Below are positions 28,498 through 36,973 of a DNA stretch of 64,000 nt, one piece after another. The stretch covers positions 111,345 to 175,344 of the forward strand of contig JAFIGS010000005.1 in the NCBI GenBank assembly GCA_017849615.1, given 5' to 3'. A model generated the notes under the pieces. The model saw only the letters and a program-made list of their open reading frames with translations, did no database searches and was not told the DNA's origin. The position numbers and the translations under genes were made by a program. The stretch is from Pseudolabrys sp. GTDB taxonomy: Bacteria; Pseudomonadota; Alphaproteobacteria; Rhizobiales; Xanthobacteraceae. The number at the start of each line of letters is the position of its first letter. Position 1 is the first letter of the stretch.

Positions 28498-28525
28498 GAT
28501 TCGCATAAGACATATTATGGAATAT
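28498..28525 (+). other. Candidate chromosomal dif site (XerC/XerD recombination site)
   Basis: A 28-bp sequence with the 11-6-11 architecture of dif: XerC-type arm GATTCGCATAA, centre GACATA, XerD-type arm TTATGGAATAT. The inner half-site cores CGCATAA and TTATG are those of known dif sites (for example E. coli arms GGTGCGCATAA and TTATGTTAAAT). It lies in a 241-bp AT-rich gap between mazG and the MBL gene, near the point where coding strands switch from mainly + to mainly -. GGGCAGGG at 27927 and CCCTGCCC at 28955 flank it in the polarity expected of FtsK-orienting sequences. Confidence 0.72.
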
Positions 28526-28614
28526 CTTGATATGTCCGGATTGGTCAAAGGCCGATGCGATACTTCAGGATTGCTCCACATTTTATTGAAATCATGCGGC
28601 TTTCCGTGGCGTCT

Positions 28615-29412
28615 TCAGGCATCGAACTGCATGCCGTCATAGGCCGGCTCGATGCCGTCCGGCAGCGTCCGCTTGAGCGTCTGGTAGTCCAGATCGGTAT
28701 GCATGTCGGTCAGGATGGCGCGCTTCGGCTTGATGCGCGCGATCCATTGCAGCGACTCGTCGAGATTCATGTGGCTCGGATGCGGCGTCTTGCGCAGCGC
28801 GTCCACGATCCAGACGTCGAGACCGTCGACCGCCGCGAGGCTGTCCGGCGGCAGGCGCTTGAGGTCGGTCGAGTAGGCCACATCGCCGAAGCGGAAGCCG
28901 AACGAAACGATGTCGCCGTGGTCCTGCAGGAACGGCAAAAGCTCGATAGGGCCTCCCTGCCCGTCGATCGTCACCGGCTTGCCGGGCGTCAGGCGGTGGT
29001 CGGCCATGATCGGCGGATAGCTGCTGCCGGCCGGCGTCCGGAAGCAGTAGCCGAAGCGGGCGTGCAGGTCGGCCGCGGCGGCTTCGCCCATGTAGACGTC
29101 GACGCGGCGCTTGTGCAGCACGAACATCGGCCGCAGGTCGTCCAGGCCGTGGGTGTGATCGGCGTGTTCGTGGGTGATGAGAACGCCGTCGATCCAGTCG
29201 ACATTGGCCTCGATCAGCTGTTCGCGGATATCGGGGCCGGCGTCGACCAGAACGCGCGTAACCTTGCCCGGCGCGGCCATGCGCTCGACCAGCAGCGCAC
29301 AGCGGCGGCGGCGGTTCCTGGGCTCGTTCGGATCGCAATCGCCCCAGCCCAGAGCGACGCGCGGCACGCCCATGGACGAGCCGCATCCCAGAATGGTGAA
29401 ACGCAGACTCAT
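28615..29412 (-). CDS. MBL-fold metallo-hydrolase, PhnP-like
   Basis: A 265-residue metallo-beta-lactamase-fold protein. The metal-binding HEHADHTHGLDDLRPM motif is complete and further histidine/aspartate ligands are in the DHGDIVSFGF and ILTDMHTDLDY segments. The N-terminus LRFTILGCGSSMGVPR is that of the PhnP/phosphoribosyl cyclic phosphodiesterase group. No phn operon is nearby, so the substrate is open. The start ATG at 29412 overlaps the tatD stop by 4 bp, suggesting metG-tatD-MBL cotranscription. Confidence 0.88.
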   Translation of the reverse strand: MSLRFTILGCGSSMGVPRVALGWGDCDPNEPRNRRRRCALLVERMAAPGKVTRVLVDAGPDIREQLIEANVDWIDGVLITHEHADHTHGLDDLRPMFVLHKRRVDVYMGEAAAADLHARFGYCFRTPAGSSYPPIMADHRLTPGKPVTIDGQGGPIELLPFLQDHGDIVSFGFRFGDVAYSTDLKRLPPDSLAAVDGLDVWIVDALRKTPHPSHMNLDESLQWIARIKPKRAILTDMHTDLDYQTLKRTLPDGIEPAYDGMQFDA

Positions 29413-30215
29413 CCGGCCTTCCTGACGTCGCCCGCGAGTTCGCGCGGCACTTTGCCGAACAGCCGGAAGAAGTTTTCCGTGGTCTGGCGTGCGATTTCGG
29501 CTTCGGATACGCCGCGGGTCTCGGCCAGCACCTTGGCGGTGTTGACGACGTAAGCTGGCTCGTTGCGTTTGCCGCGATACGGGATCGGCGCCAGGAACGG
29601 CGCGTCGGTCTCGACCAGAATGCGGTCGGCCGGCAAGTCGCGCGCGATCTCGCGCAGCGCTTCGCCGTTCCTGAAAGTAATGATGCCGGTGAAGCCGATA
29701 TAAAGCCCGAGTTCGACCGCCTTGAACGCCAGCTCGCGGCCGCCGGTATAGCAATGCAGAACGGCCGGGAAGGCGCCCTTCCCGATTTCCTCCTCGAGGA
29801 TCGCCGCCGTATCGGCGTCGGCTTCGCGGGTATGGATCACAAGCGGCAGCCCCGTCTCGCGCGATGCCTTGATGTGCTCGCGAAAGCCCCATGCCTGATC
29901 GGCGCGCGGCGACTTGTCGTAGTGATAGTCGAGTCCGGCCTCGCCGATGGCGACGATCTTGGGGTGCTGGCTGAGCCGCACCAGTTCGGCGGCATCGATA
30001 TCCAGCTCTTCCTGAGCATTGTGCGGATGGGTCCCGACCGAGGCGAAAACGTCGGGGAAACTCTCTGCGACAGCAAGCACTTGCTGGAGCTTCTTCACCC
30101 GGGTTGAGATGGTCACCATCCGCCCGATCCCGGCCGCCCGCGCCCGCTCGACGATCTGGTCGAGCTCAGGCGCGAATTCCGGGAAATCGAGGTGGCAGTG
30201 GCTGTCGACCAGCAT
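29409..30215 (-). CDS. tatD: TatD family metal-dependent hydrolase
   Basis: TIM-barrel metallo-hydrolase of 268 residues related to TatD DNase. Metal ligands: DSHCHLDF at the N-terminus, GEAGLDYHY, VIHTREAD, LHCYTGG, and the TDAPFLAP aspartate near residue 205. Family members act as 3'-5' exonucleases on damaged DNA. It lies downstream of metG, as in many bacteria. Confidence 0.93.
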   Translation of the reverse strand: MLVDSHCHLDFPEFAPELDQIVERARAAGIGRMVTISTRVKKLQQVLAVAESFPDVFASVGTHPHNAQEELDIDAAELVRLSQHPKIVAIGEAGLDYHYDKSPRADQAWGFREHIKASRETGLPLVIHTREADADTAAILEEEIGKGAFPAVLHCYTGGRELAFKAVELGLYIGFTGIITFRNGEALREIARDLPADRILVETDAPFLAPIPYRGKRNEPAYVVNTAKVLAETRGVSEAEIARQTTENFFRLFGKVPRELAGDVRKAG

Positions 30216-30236
30216 CTAGGCCAAACCTCGCGGCAA

Positions 30237-30350
30237 ACTCCGCTCATTCCCGCGGACGCGGAAATCCAGAGTAAGCGAAAGACTGGGTCCCCGCTCATAG
30301 GCGTTCTGAAAGAACGCCGTTCTTCGAACGGCCATGCGCGGGGACGAGCG
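30237..30350 (+). repeat. Palindromic intergenic repeat
   Basis: Occupies most of the 146-bp metG-tatD gap. CCGCTCATTCCCGCG at the left pairs imperfectly with CGCGGGGACGAGCGG at the right; an internal hairpin GAACGCCGTTC-like lies near 30300-30335. Same general type as the other REP-like elements in the window. Confidence 0.65.
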
Positions 30351-30361
30351 GCGATGTGGGG

Positions 30362-31975
30362 TCACTTCTTCGCCCTCTTGGGCTCCCTGGGCGCTTTTTC
30401 GGCGCCCTCGGCCGCTTCCGGCTCGACATAACGCGGAAACACGCCCTGCGGCGCCGGCAGAGCCGAGCCGGGCGCAATGCGCTTGCCGCCTTCCAGCGCC
30501 GTGAAGCCGCGCTCCTCCGCCGGGATGGCGAGCAGGTCGAGCAGCTTGCCGGCCGACACCGGCATCACCGGCTGGGCGAGGATGGCGACCTGCCGGATGA
30601 TCTCGGCGGTCACGTAGAGGATCGTCCCCTGCCTGGCCGGATCGGTCTTGGCCTTGGCCCAAGGCGCCTCGGAGGCGAAGTAACGGTTGGCGTCCGCGAC
30701 CACCGACCACACGACGTGCAGCATGTGGTGCAGTTGCTGGGTCTTCATGTGCTCGCGCGCCGCCGGCAGCATGGCGTCGGCCGCCGCGAGGATGGTCTGA
30801 TCCTCCGGCGTGAACGCGCCCGGCACCGGCAATTTGCCGTCGAAGGCCTTGCCGACCATCGACAGCGAGCGCTGCGCCAGATTGCCGAGATCGTTGGCGA
30901 GATCGGCGTTGATGCGGTTGACGATGGCTTCGTGGCTGTAGCTGCCGTCCTGGCCGAACGGCACCTCGCGCAGGAAGAAGAAGCGCATCTGATCGACGCC
31001 GTAGGCTTCCGCCATGGCGAAGGGATCGACCACGTTGCCGACCGACTTCGACATCTTCTCACCGCGGTTGAACAGGAAGCCGTGGCTGAAGATGCGCTTG
31101 GGCACTTTGAGGCCGGCCGACATCAGGAAGGCCGGCCAGTACACGGCGTGGAAACGCACGATGTCCTTGCCGATGACATGCAGCGCGGCCGGCCAATAAC
31201 GCTGGAATTTCGGGTCGTTTTCGTTGGGGAAGCCGAGACCGGTGATGTAGTTGGTCAACGCGTCCACCCACACATACATGATGTGCTTGGGATTGCCGGG
31301 CACCGGAATGCCCCAGTCGAAGGTGGTGCGCGACAGCGACAGGTCCTTGAGGCCGCCCTTCACGAAGCTGGCGACCTCGTTGAGGCGCTCCTTCGGCAAC
31401 ACGAAATCCGGCACCTTGGCGTAGAGCTCGAGAAGCTTGTCCTGATAGGCCGACAGTTTGAAAAAGTAGCTCTCCTCCTCGACCCACTCGACGGGCGTGC
31501 CGGTCTTGGTGGCGAGGCGGGTGCCCTGCTCGTTCAGATGCGTTTCGTCCTCGGCGTAATAGGCCTCGTCGCGCACCGAGTACCAGCCGGCGTATTTGTC
31601 GAGATAAATGTCGCCTTTGGCTTCCATCCGCCGCCAGATCTCCTCGGACGAGCGGTAGTGGCGCTCCTCCGTGGTGTGGATGAAGTCATCGTTCGACAGG
31701 TTGAGCATCTTCACCATGCGCTCGAACGCGGGCACGTTCTGGTCGCGCAACTGCCGCGCCGTCAGGCCGAGCTTGGCCGCGGTCTGCTGCATCTTCTGGC
31801 CGTGCTCGTCGGTGCCGGTGAGAAAATAGACGTCGTAGCCGTCCAATCGCATGAAACGGGCGATGGTATCGGTCGCGATCGCCTCATAGGCGTGGCCGAT
31901 ATGGGGGACGCCGTTCGGGTAGGAAATGGCGGTGGTGATGTAAAAGGGCTGTTTAGCGGACATTTCGGCCTTCAT
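30362..31975 (-). CDS. metG: Methionyl-tRNA synthetase
   Basis: Class I aminoacyl-tRNA synthetase charging initiator and elongator tRNA-Met, 537 residues. The HIGH motif ([12 protein letters not shown]) and KMSKS ([13 protein letters not shown]) are present, plus the methionine pocket region [12 protein letters not shown]. The connective domain has no zinc-binding CxxC pairs (it reads [16 protein letters not shown]), so it is the zinc-free type. There is no C-terminal EMAP-like domain. ATG at 31975, with a second in-frame ATG at 31963. Confidence 0.96.
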   Translation of the reverse strand: MKAEMSAKQPFYITTAISYPNGVPHIGHAYEAIATDTIARFMRLDGYDVYFLTGTDEHGQKMQQTAAKLGLTARQLRDQNVPAFERMVKMLNLSNDDFIHTTEERHYRSSEEIWRRMEAKGDIYLDKYAGWYSVRDEAYYAEDETHLNEQGTRLATKTGTPVEWVEEESYFFKLSAYQDKLLELYAKVPDFVLPKERLNEVASFVKGGLKDLSLSRTTFDWGIPVPGNPKHIMYVWVDALTNYITGLGFPNENDPKFQRYWPAALHVIGKDIVRFHAVYWPAFLMSAGLKVPKRIFSHGFLFNRGEKMSKSVGNVVDPFAMAEAYGVDQMRFFFLREVPFGQDGSYSHEAIVNRINADLANDLGNLAQRSLSMVGKAFDGKLPVPGAFTPEDQTILAAADAMLPAAREHMKTQQLHHMLHVVWSVVADANRYFASEAPWAKAKTDPARQGTILYVTAEIIRQVAILAQPVMPVSAGKLLDLLAIPAEERGFTALEGGKRIAPGSALPAPQGVFPRYVEPEAAEGAEKAPREPKRAKK

Positions 31976-32077
31976 CGGGGCCCAAAAGGCCCGAAAAACC
32001 GGGCGCGAAAGGTTCCGCAGCCCGTCGATTCAACGGGTAGGTAACAACCCCCCGCCGCTTCGGCAAGCAAGGCCAGG

Positions 32078-33346
32078 TTACCAGGTGCCGGCGCCGCGTT
32101 CGGACGCGAATCCGAGGGCGGCGCCGATCGCCGAACCAAGCGACGCCGTGCGCGGCTCGCTGCGCCCGCCGGTGATCTCGCTCGGCGGCATGATGGTCGG
32201 CCGGCTGTAGCCGCCGGCAAAGCGGCGAGGCGAGGCATTGATGCCGTCCGCCTGCATGGCCGCCTCTTTCCAGCTCGTGCCGTTGAGGTCGGCAACCACC
32301 ACGATCTTGTCCACCTTGCCGTCGAGGAAGGCGGTCAGGAACTTCTCGTAATCCTTGAAGGAGACGCAGCCATTCGATTGGCCATTCGGCCCCAGCATGT
32401 AGCTGTGCGCCAAAATGCCGTCGCGGCCGTGCATCTTTTCTTTGTAGTACGGGTTCATGCGGATGGCGCGCACGCCGTGGAACAGGCGTTCCCGCTCGGT
32501 CAGCACGTAGACATTCGGCGGCGTCGGCCCGCGCATGCGCACCTTGGTGTGGCGCGGGTCGTTCATCATATTGCCGAGGCCGGACTGCGCGACGAGCTTG
32601 GAGCCGTCGGGCATGTGCACGGTGCTCCCGGTGATATCGTAGACGGCGGTGCGGCTGACCGACTCCGGCAGCGTCGTGGGCAGTGAGACGGGAATGGTCG
32701 CAACCGGCGCCGGTTTCGGCGGCGCCGTGGCCTCGTTGCGCGCCGCAACCCTGGCGTCGATCGCCGCCATCGCTTCATGCTTGGAAACGCGCTCCGGCTT
32801 CGCTTCGGGCATCGTTACGGGTTTGGGCGCCGACAGCGTGGCAACCGGCGTTGGCGCGGGCGCAATCACGGGAGCCTCCGCGACCACGGCCGGTTTTGGC
32901 GCTTCGATCTCCGCGCGCGTCTGAGCCAGCCGCGCCGGCAAAGGACGCGGCAATGGCACGGCGGGAGCGGCAACGGGCGCCGCTTTGGCCTGCGCAATGG
33001 CGGGGCGCATCTTTTCCGGCGGCAGGATTGGTTTGCTGCGGTCGATATAGGCGTCGGCCCATTGGGAGCCGCCCTGCCCGCGCGCCACCTTCGTCGCGGC
33101 CTGTTCCTGTGGGACAAGCGCCAGCGAGCCCGGGCCGCTCAGCAAACGCGCCTGCGGCTGAATCGTACCGCCGGTCATCCATGCGGCTGTGAACGTCACG
33201 GCCAGCGCCGATACGCCGACAAAGCCGACCGCGCCGACGCCCAGGATGATGCAACTACGGACAATGCCGAGCGCGCGCGAGCCGGATGCGGCGCGCCGCT
33301 CGTTATCCCAGGGAGCCTGAACAATGGCCGCGGCCGAATAGGTCAT
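32078..33346 (-). CDS. Membrane-anchored DUF2778/tlde1-type L,D-transpeptidase-like protein
   Basis: A 422-residue protein. One membrane segment lies near residues 28-55, then a long Ala/Pro-rich low-complexity linker (about 100-240), then a C-terminal domain with AHSYMLGPNGQSNGCVSFKDY, whose His and the SNGC cysteine are the catalytic pair of the DUF2778 (tlde1) L,D-transpeptidase-like fold. The domain is probably periplasmic and acts on peptidoglycan. The family includes type VI effectors, but the anchor and absence of T6SS genes favour a housekeeping wall role. A CtrA-type site lies 86 bp upstream. Confidence 0.82.
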   Translation of the reverse strand: MTYSAAAIVQAPWDNERRAASGSRALGIVRSCIILGVGAVGFVGVSALAVTFTAAWMTGGTIQPQARLLSGPGSLALVPQEQAATKVARGQGGSQWADAYIDRSKPILPPEKMRPAIAQAKAAPVAAPAVPLPRPLPARLAQTRAEIEAPKPAVVAEAPVIAPAPTPVATLSAPKPVTMPEAKPERVSKHEAMAAIDARVAARNEATAPPKPAPVATIPVSLPTTLPESVSRTAVYDITGSTVHMPDGSKLVAQSGLGNMMNDPRHTKVRMRGPTPPNVYVLTERERLFHGVRAIRMNPYYKEKMHGRDGILAHSYMLGPNGQSNGCVSFKDYEKFLTAFLDGKVDKIVVVADLNGTSWKEAAMQADGINASPRRFAGGYSRPTIMPPSEITGGRSEPRTASLGSAIGAALGFASERGAGTW

Positions 33347-33431
33347 GCGATACGCAACTCGAACTCAACACGCGGCCGTTACGCCGGCATTCCAAGGGCG
33401 ATCTGTTGAGCGCTACGCTGCGCCATTAGGG

Positions 33432-33446
33432 TTAAGTCCCCCTTAA
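33432..33446. promoter_or_regulatory. Candidate CtrA binding site
   Basis: TTAA (33432-33435), exactly 7 bp, TTAA (33443-33446): the full CtrA consensus TTAA-N7-TTAA. It lies in the 201-bp divergent gap between the L,D-transpeptidase-like gene (start 33346) and the small cysteine-rich gene (start 33548), so CtrA could control either or both. A chance hit cannot be excluded. Confidence 0.5.
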
Positions 33447-33547
33447 GCCGCAGAACGGATTCACGAATTTTCTGCGCTCGGGCCAGTGCCGGTTACCAGG
33501 ACCGTTCGGGTTGTGCCGTTGCGGGCGACTCATCGTAAATCTTGGCC

Positions 33548-33787
33548 ATGACCATGCTCCGCCTCGCCTGCATTGCCTTGTCCGCCCTGGTGCTGACGGG
33601 CATCGCCAATGCTCAGCCGATGAAATGCAGTGGTGAGGAAAAGACCTGTCAGGCCGCTTGCGCCAAGGTCGCGACCGGGAAGACGTCGGCCTGCCTGACC
33701 GAATGCGGCGTGCGGAAGAATGTCTGCATGCGCACCGGCTGCTGGGACGACGGCCGCTTGCGCTATTGCGGCCTCGCCAAGCAGTAG
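33548..33787 (+). CDS. Small secreted cysteine-rich protein
   Basis: A 79-residue protein with a signal peptide (MTMLRLACIALSALVL region, cleavage probably after ANA) and a mature part of about 57 residues with eight cysteines, including two CxxxC pairs (CQAAC and CLTEC). No known family recognised. The spacing suggests disulfide-bonded helices in the periplasm. ATG at 33548; ATG 33554 and TTG 33542 are also in frame. Compare the larger cysteine-rich protein at 59656-59994. Confidence 0.7.
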   Translation: MTMLRLACIALSALVLTGIANAQPMKCSGEEKTCQAACAKVATGKTSACLTECGVRKNVCMRTGCWDDGRLRYCGLAKQ

Positions 33788-33996
33788 CTGGTTACAGCAC
33801 CGCTTCGCCGCGGCGCGATATTTTTAAGAAAGCGTCATCCGAATCGCCTACGCTTCTTCACATGGCGGTTCGTCGATTACGGATCGATAAGATGCTCAGG
33901 TCAGTCGGGACCGACATGCTCCCGAACGACCGAAGCCAGCCGCCGTCCCTCGCAAAGCCCGCCCTGCCCGCTCCCGTCGCCGTATTCGGCCGGGAC

Positions 33997-34012
33997 TGGC
34001 ACGTTCGATGCA
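33997..34012 (+). promoter_or_regulatory. Candidate sigma-54 (-24/-12) promoter of phoH
   Basis: TGGCACG (33997-34003), four bases, ATGCA (34008-34012). This is one mismatch from TGGCACG-N4-TTGCA with the invariant GG and GC at correct spacing. Transcription would start near 34023, about 60 bp before the phoH TTG. Found by eye; no activator site was identified. Confidence 0.45.
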
Positions 34013-34084
34013 TGGACCCTCCTGCGTCCGTCACGGACAGCGGGCACTTGCGACCCTCAAGCAGTCCACGAGAAGGAGTCGGCC

Positions 34085-34816
34085 TTGGGTAAGAACCTGA
34101 ACAAGAAGAGACGCCGTCATGATCGCTTGTCTGGAACCGCCGAGATCATCAACTTCCAGAACAAGTTCGAGGCCGAACGTATCCTGCCGCCAATAAAACC
34201 GCTCAACGCCACGCAAGCTGATTATCTCGACGCGCTTCGCACATTCCCCCAGGTCATCGTCCTCGGCCCCGCCGGCACCGGCAAGACCTGGATCGCGGCC
34301 ACACACGCCGCCGACCTCCTCCGCAACCGGGAAATCGACAAGATCATCCTGACCCGGCCCAATGTGCCGTGCGGCCGATCGCTCGGTTTTTTCCCGGGCT
34401 CACTCGAAGACAAGTTCGCGCCGTGGGCCGCGCCGGTGATCGAGGCGATCAAGGAGCGTATCGGCAAGGCCGCCTACGACATCGCGCTCAAGAACGGCGC
34501 CATCGAACTGGTGCCCTTCGAGGTGATGCGCGGCCGAAGCTGGAAGAACGCGTTCGTGCTGCTCGACGAAGCGCAGAACACCACCGCGGCCGAGATCAAA
34601 ACCTTCCTCACCCGTATCGGCGAGGACTGCACCGTCGTCATCAATGGCGACATCAGCCAGTGCGATCTGCCTAAAGAATCAGGACTCCGCACGGTGATCG
34701 AGATCATCGACGCGCAGGATCTCCCCGTTCCGGTGGTGGAGTTCACGCGCGCCGAGATCGTCCGGTCCGGCATCTGCGCCATGTGGGTGAATGCCTTCGA
34801 AACCGCGCGGTTGTAG
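34085..34816 (+). CDS. PhoH family protein
   Basis: P-loop ATPase of 243 residues, homologous to the helicase-like core of PhoH. Walker A LGPAGTGKTWIA, Walker B FVLLDEAQN, and the LTRIGEDCTVVINGDISQCD segment. It lacks the KH-like or PIN domains of longer PhoH proteins and has a short basic N-terminus. The start is TTG at 34085 with GAGAAGGAG upstream. It ends shortly before a good rho-independent terminator. Family roles are linked to RNA metabolism; the precise function is unknown. Confidence 0.88.
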   Translation: MGKNLNKKRRRHDRLSGTAEIINFQNKFEAERILPPIKPLNATQADYLDALRTFPQVIVLGPAGTGKTWIAATHAADLLRNREIDKIILTRPNVPCGRSLGFFPGSLEDKFAPWAAPVIEAIKERIGKAAYDIALKNGAIELVPFEVMRGRSWKNAFVLLDEAQNTTAAEIKTFLTRIGEDCTVVINGDISQCDLPKESGLRTVIEIIDAQDLPVPVVEFTRAEIVRSGICAMWVNAFETARL

Positions 34817-34839
34817 GATCCTAATCGCGCGCCGCGGCT

Positions 34840-34876
34840 AAATGGCCGGAGCGGAGCCTCGTTCCGGCCATTTTTT
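34840..34876 (+). terminator. Rho-independent terminator of phoH
   Basis: Perfect 11-bp stem AAATGGCCGGA (34840-34850) with TCCGGCCATTT (34863-34873), 12-base loop, and a run of T to 34876. It is the clearest intrinsic terminator in the window. Confidence 0.88.
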
Positions 34877-34999
34877 GTCGCATATTCGCCCCTGTAAAAT
34901 GCCGCGGGACAGTTGATTGAACCGCCCCGGCGCGCCATATAACGCGTGTAATCATCATCCCGCCGAAGATCCCGCACAGCGACCCTCCAGGAGAAAAAT

Positions 35000-35404
35000 T
35001 TGAGTCAATTCAGAAGTCCGGACGCATTCGAGCGCCGGAACAATGCCGCTGCCGTCAAAAAGGCGATGCTCGAGAAATTCCGCGCCGCCACCCAGGACCC
35101 CGAACTCGAATCCAAGCGCCAGGAGCGTCTCGCCATCGCCGAGGCGCGCGCCGAGCGCCAGGCCAAGCGCGACGCCGAGCGCGAAGCGGCCCGCAAGGTT
35201 CGTGAAGCCGAGCAAGCCCGCCTCGCCGCGATCGAGGCCGAGCGTCAGGCCAAGCTGCAGAAGGAGCAGGAAGAACTCGCCGCTCTGGAAGCCGCCGACA
35301 AGATTGCCGCCAACGAGGCTCTGCTCGCCGAACAAAAGGCCAAGCGCGACGCCCGTTACGCCGCCCGCAAGGCCGCCAAGAAGAACAAGAAGCGCGGCTA
35401 CTGA
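35000..35404 (+). CDS. DUF6481 family coiled-coil protein
   Basis: A 134-residue, Ala/Glu/Arg/Lys-rich protein predicted to be one long charged helix (about residues 20-125) with N-terminus FRSPDAFERRNNAAAVKKAMLEKFRA and C-terminus RDARYAARKAAKKNKKRGY-like. This matches the DUF6481 proteins common in Hyphomicrobiales; no function is known. TTG start at 35000 with AGGAG about 8 bp upstream. A hairpin follows the stop. Confidence 0.78.
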   Translation: MSQFRSPDAFERRNNAAAVKKAMLEKFRAATQDPELESKRQERLAIAEARAERQAKRDAEREAARKVREAEQARLAAIEAERQAKLQKEQEELAALEAADKIAANEALLAEQKAKRDARYAARKAAKKNKKRGY

Positions 35405-35434
35405 ATTTCAGCCCGCGCTTTTGAAACTGACATG

Positions 35435-35457
35435 TCGCCGGCCCTTGTGGCCGGCGA
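35435..35457. terminator. Hairpin between convergent DUF6481 and RHH genes
   Basis: Stem TCGCCGGCC (35435-35443), loop CTTGT, GGCCGGCGA (35449-35457). Only a weak T-rich tail follows. Its position between two convergent stops suggests a shared terminator. Confidence 0.5.
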
Positions 35458-35485
35458 TTGCGTTTAGGAAGGCGGAATCCGGCGG

Positions 35486-35776
35486 CTAGGTCACGTCTGC
35501 CGCGTTGGCCGCGCCATGCACAGCGGGGCCTCCGGTCTGGCACTGCGCCGCCACTTCCTTGGCGTGCGCCCGCGCCTGCTGCAGCACGAACAGGCGGATC
35601 GCGGACGACAGGTTACCGCCGTCGCGTTTGGTGTCGATATCGTTGACGACCATCGACAGCGTCATCCGCCGTTGCTCGGCGAATTTCTTCAATTCTTCCC
35701 AGAAGGGATCCTCGAGGCTTACGCTGGTTTTGTGGCCCGCAATCACGATCGAACGCTTGGTCACCAGCGACTTCAT
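35486..35776 (-). CDS. Ribbon-helix-helix domain protein
   Basis: A 96-residue protein. Residues 5-45 (TKRSIVIAGHKTSVSLEDPFWEELKKFA) match the RHH_4-type ribbon-helix-helix with the strand KTSVSLED, followed by helices and a DGGNLSSAIRLFVLQQAR helix. Such proteins are small dimeric DNA-binding regulators. No toxin partner is adjacent; the flanking genes are DUF6481 and holB. Target unknown. Confidence 0.82.
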   Translation of the reverse strand: MKSLVTKRSIVIAGHKTSVSLEDPFWEELKKFAEQRRMTLSMVVNDIDTKRDGGNLSSAIRLFVLQQARAHAKEVAAQCQTGGPAVHGAANAADVT

Positions 35777-35935
35777 AGGTCTCTCCTTATGGCAAGAGCT
35801 CTTACGAGCGCTGCCGCCGAACGGTTCTTTGCCGCTATTATGGAAGGCCGTTCTGGCCGCGCTGTGATTGCCAACACACAGCGGTATGATGGGCTTTCGC
35901 GCATGGCGGCGCGCGGCCCGATTTCGACCGGGCGA

Positions 35936-36973
35936 TCAGGAACGCCGGGCTGCTTCAGAAAGTTCCCTGAAAACCGCGAAAACCAGCGGCTTGCGCTCGA
36001 GATTATAGGCCTCGACGTCGCGGGCAACGCGGTTGATGCGGTCGAAGGCGACGGCTGCCTTGTTCATTTCATTGGCGCCGGCATCGGCCCGCAGCCGATC
36101 CGACAGCCAGCCATTGACCAGATCGACGAAAGTCTCGAGCGATTCCGGATCGGTGCCCGACAGCGCATCGCCCAGCGCATGGAGCGCCCGCGGATCCGGG
36201 TTCGGTAGCTGCGCCATCAGATCGAGCACCTTGCCGCGCAGCGCCAGCGCCGGCCCGTCCATCAGGCGCAGCGCGCGCCCCGGACTTCCGCCCGAGGCCT
36301 CGGCGACCTGGCGGAGTTCGGCTTCCGGCGTGCCGGTCGCCGCCGCAACGGCGCGCGCCACATCGTCGGCCGCCAAAGGCCGCAGCAACAGCCGGCGGCA
36401 GCGCGAGCGGATGGTCGGCAGTTCGCGCCCCGGCGACTGGCTGATCAGCAGCAGCATGGTGCGCGGCGGCGGCTCCTCCAGAATCTTGAGCAGCGCATTG
36501 GCGCCGTCGCGCTGCAGGTCGTCGATCGGATCGACAATGGCGACGCGCCAGCCGCCCTCGCCCGCGGTCGAGCCGAAGAAGCCGACGGTGCGCTTCACGT
36601 CGTCGATGCGGATGTTTTGAAACAGCTTGCCGGTCTGCGGATTGATGACGCGCTCGAGCACCAGAAGATCGCCCTGCGTCTTGACCGCCATGCGCCGTGC
36701 CGACGGATGGTCCGGATCGACCGCGAGCGATGTTGCGTTCTGCACGTCGGCGGCGGCCGGATCGGGATGCGCCAGCACGAAACGCGCCAGGCGATAAGCG
36801 AGCGTCGCCTTGCCGATGCCGGGCTGCCCACCAATCAGCCAGGCATGCGGCATGCGGCCGCCGCGATAGGCATCGAGCAAGGTGCGCTCGGCGTCGGCAT
36901 GGCCGAACAGCGCCGTGGTCTGATGCGGCGCCAGCGTGTCGCTGTCGTCGATCTCGTCCTTCGGGGCCTTCAC
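35936..36973 (-). CDS. holB: DNA polymerase III subunit delta'
   Basis: Clamp-loader subunit, 345 residues. An AAA+ core with GGQPGIGKATLAYRLARFVL as the P-loop, VAIVDPIDDLQRDGANALLKILEEPP (Walker B/sensor region) and LLLISQSPGRELPTIRSRCRRL (SRC motif). The usual four zinc cysteines after the P-loop are absent in this sequence. It overlaps the tmk stop by 4 bp, the standard tmk-holB arrangement on the - strand. Confidence 0.93.
   Translation of the reverse strand: MKAPKDEIDDSDTLAPHQTTALFGHADAERTLLDAYRGGRMPHAWLIGGQPGIGKATLAYRLARFVLAHPDPAAADVQNATSLAVDPDHPSARRMAVKTQGDLLVLERVINPQTGKLFQNIRIDDVKRTVGFFGSTAGEGGWRVAIVDPIDDLQRDGANALLKILEEPPPRTMLLLISQSPGRELPTIRSRCRRLLLRPLAADDVARAVAAATGTPEAELRQVAEASGGSPGRALRLMDGPALALRGKVLDLMAQLPNPDPRALHALGDALSGTDPESLETFVDLVNGWLSDRLRADAGANEMNKAAVAFDRINRVARDVEAYNLERKPLVFAVFRELSEAARRS

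Noticed and set aside
28555-29553. A 332-codon + strand frame over the MBL gene
   Set aside because: Shadow of the MBL hydrolase on the other strand; it shows no domain and is rich in H, R and V.
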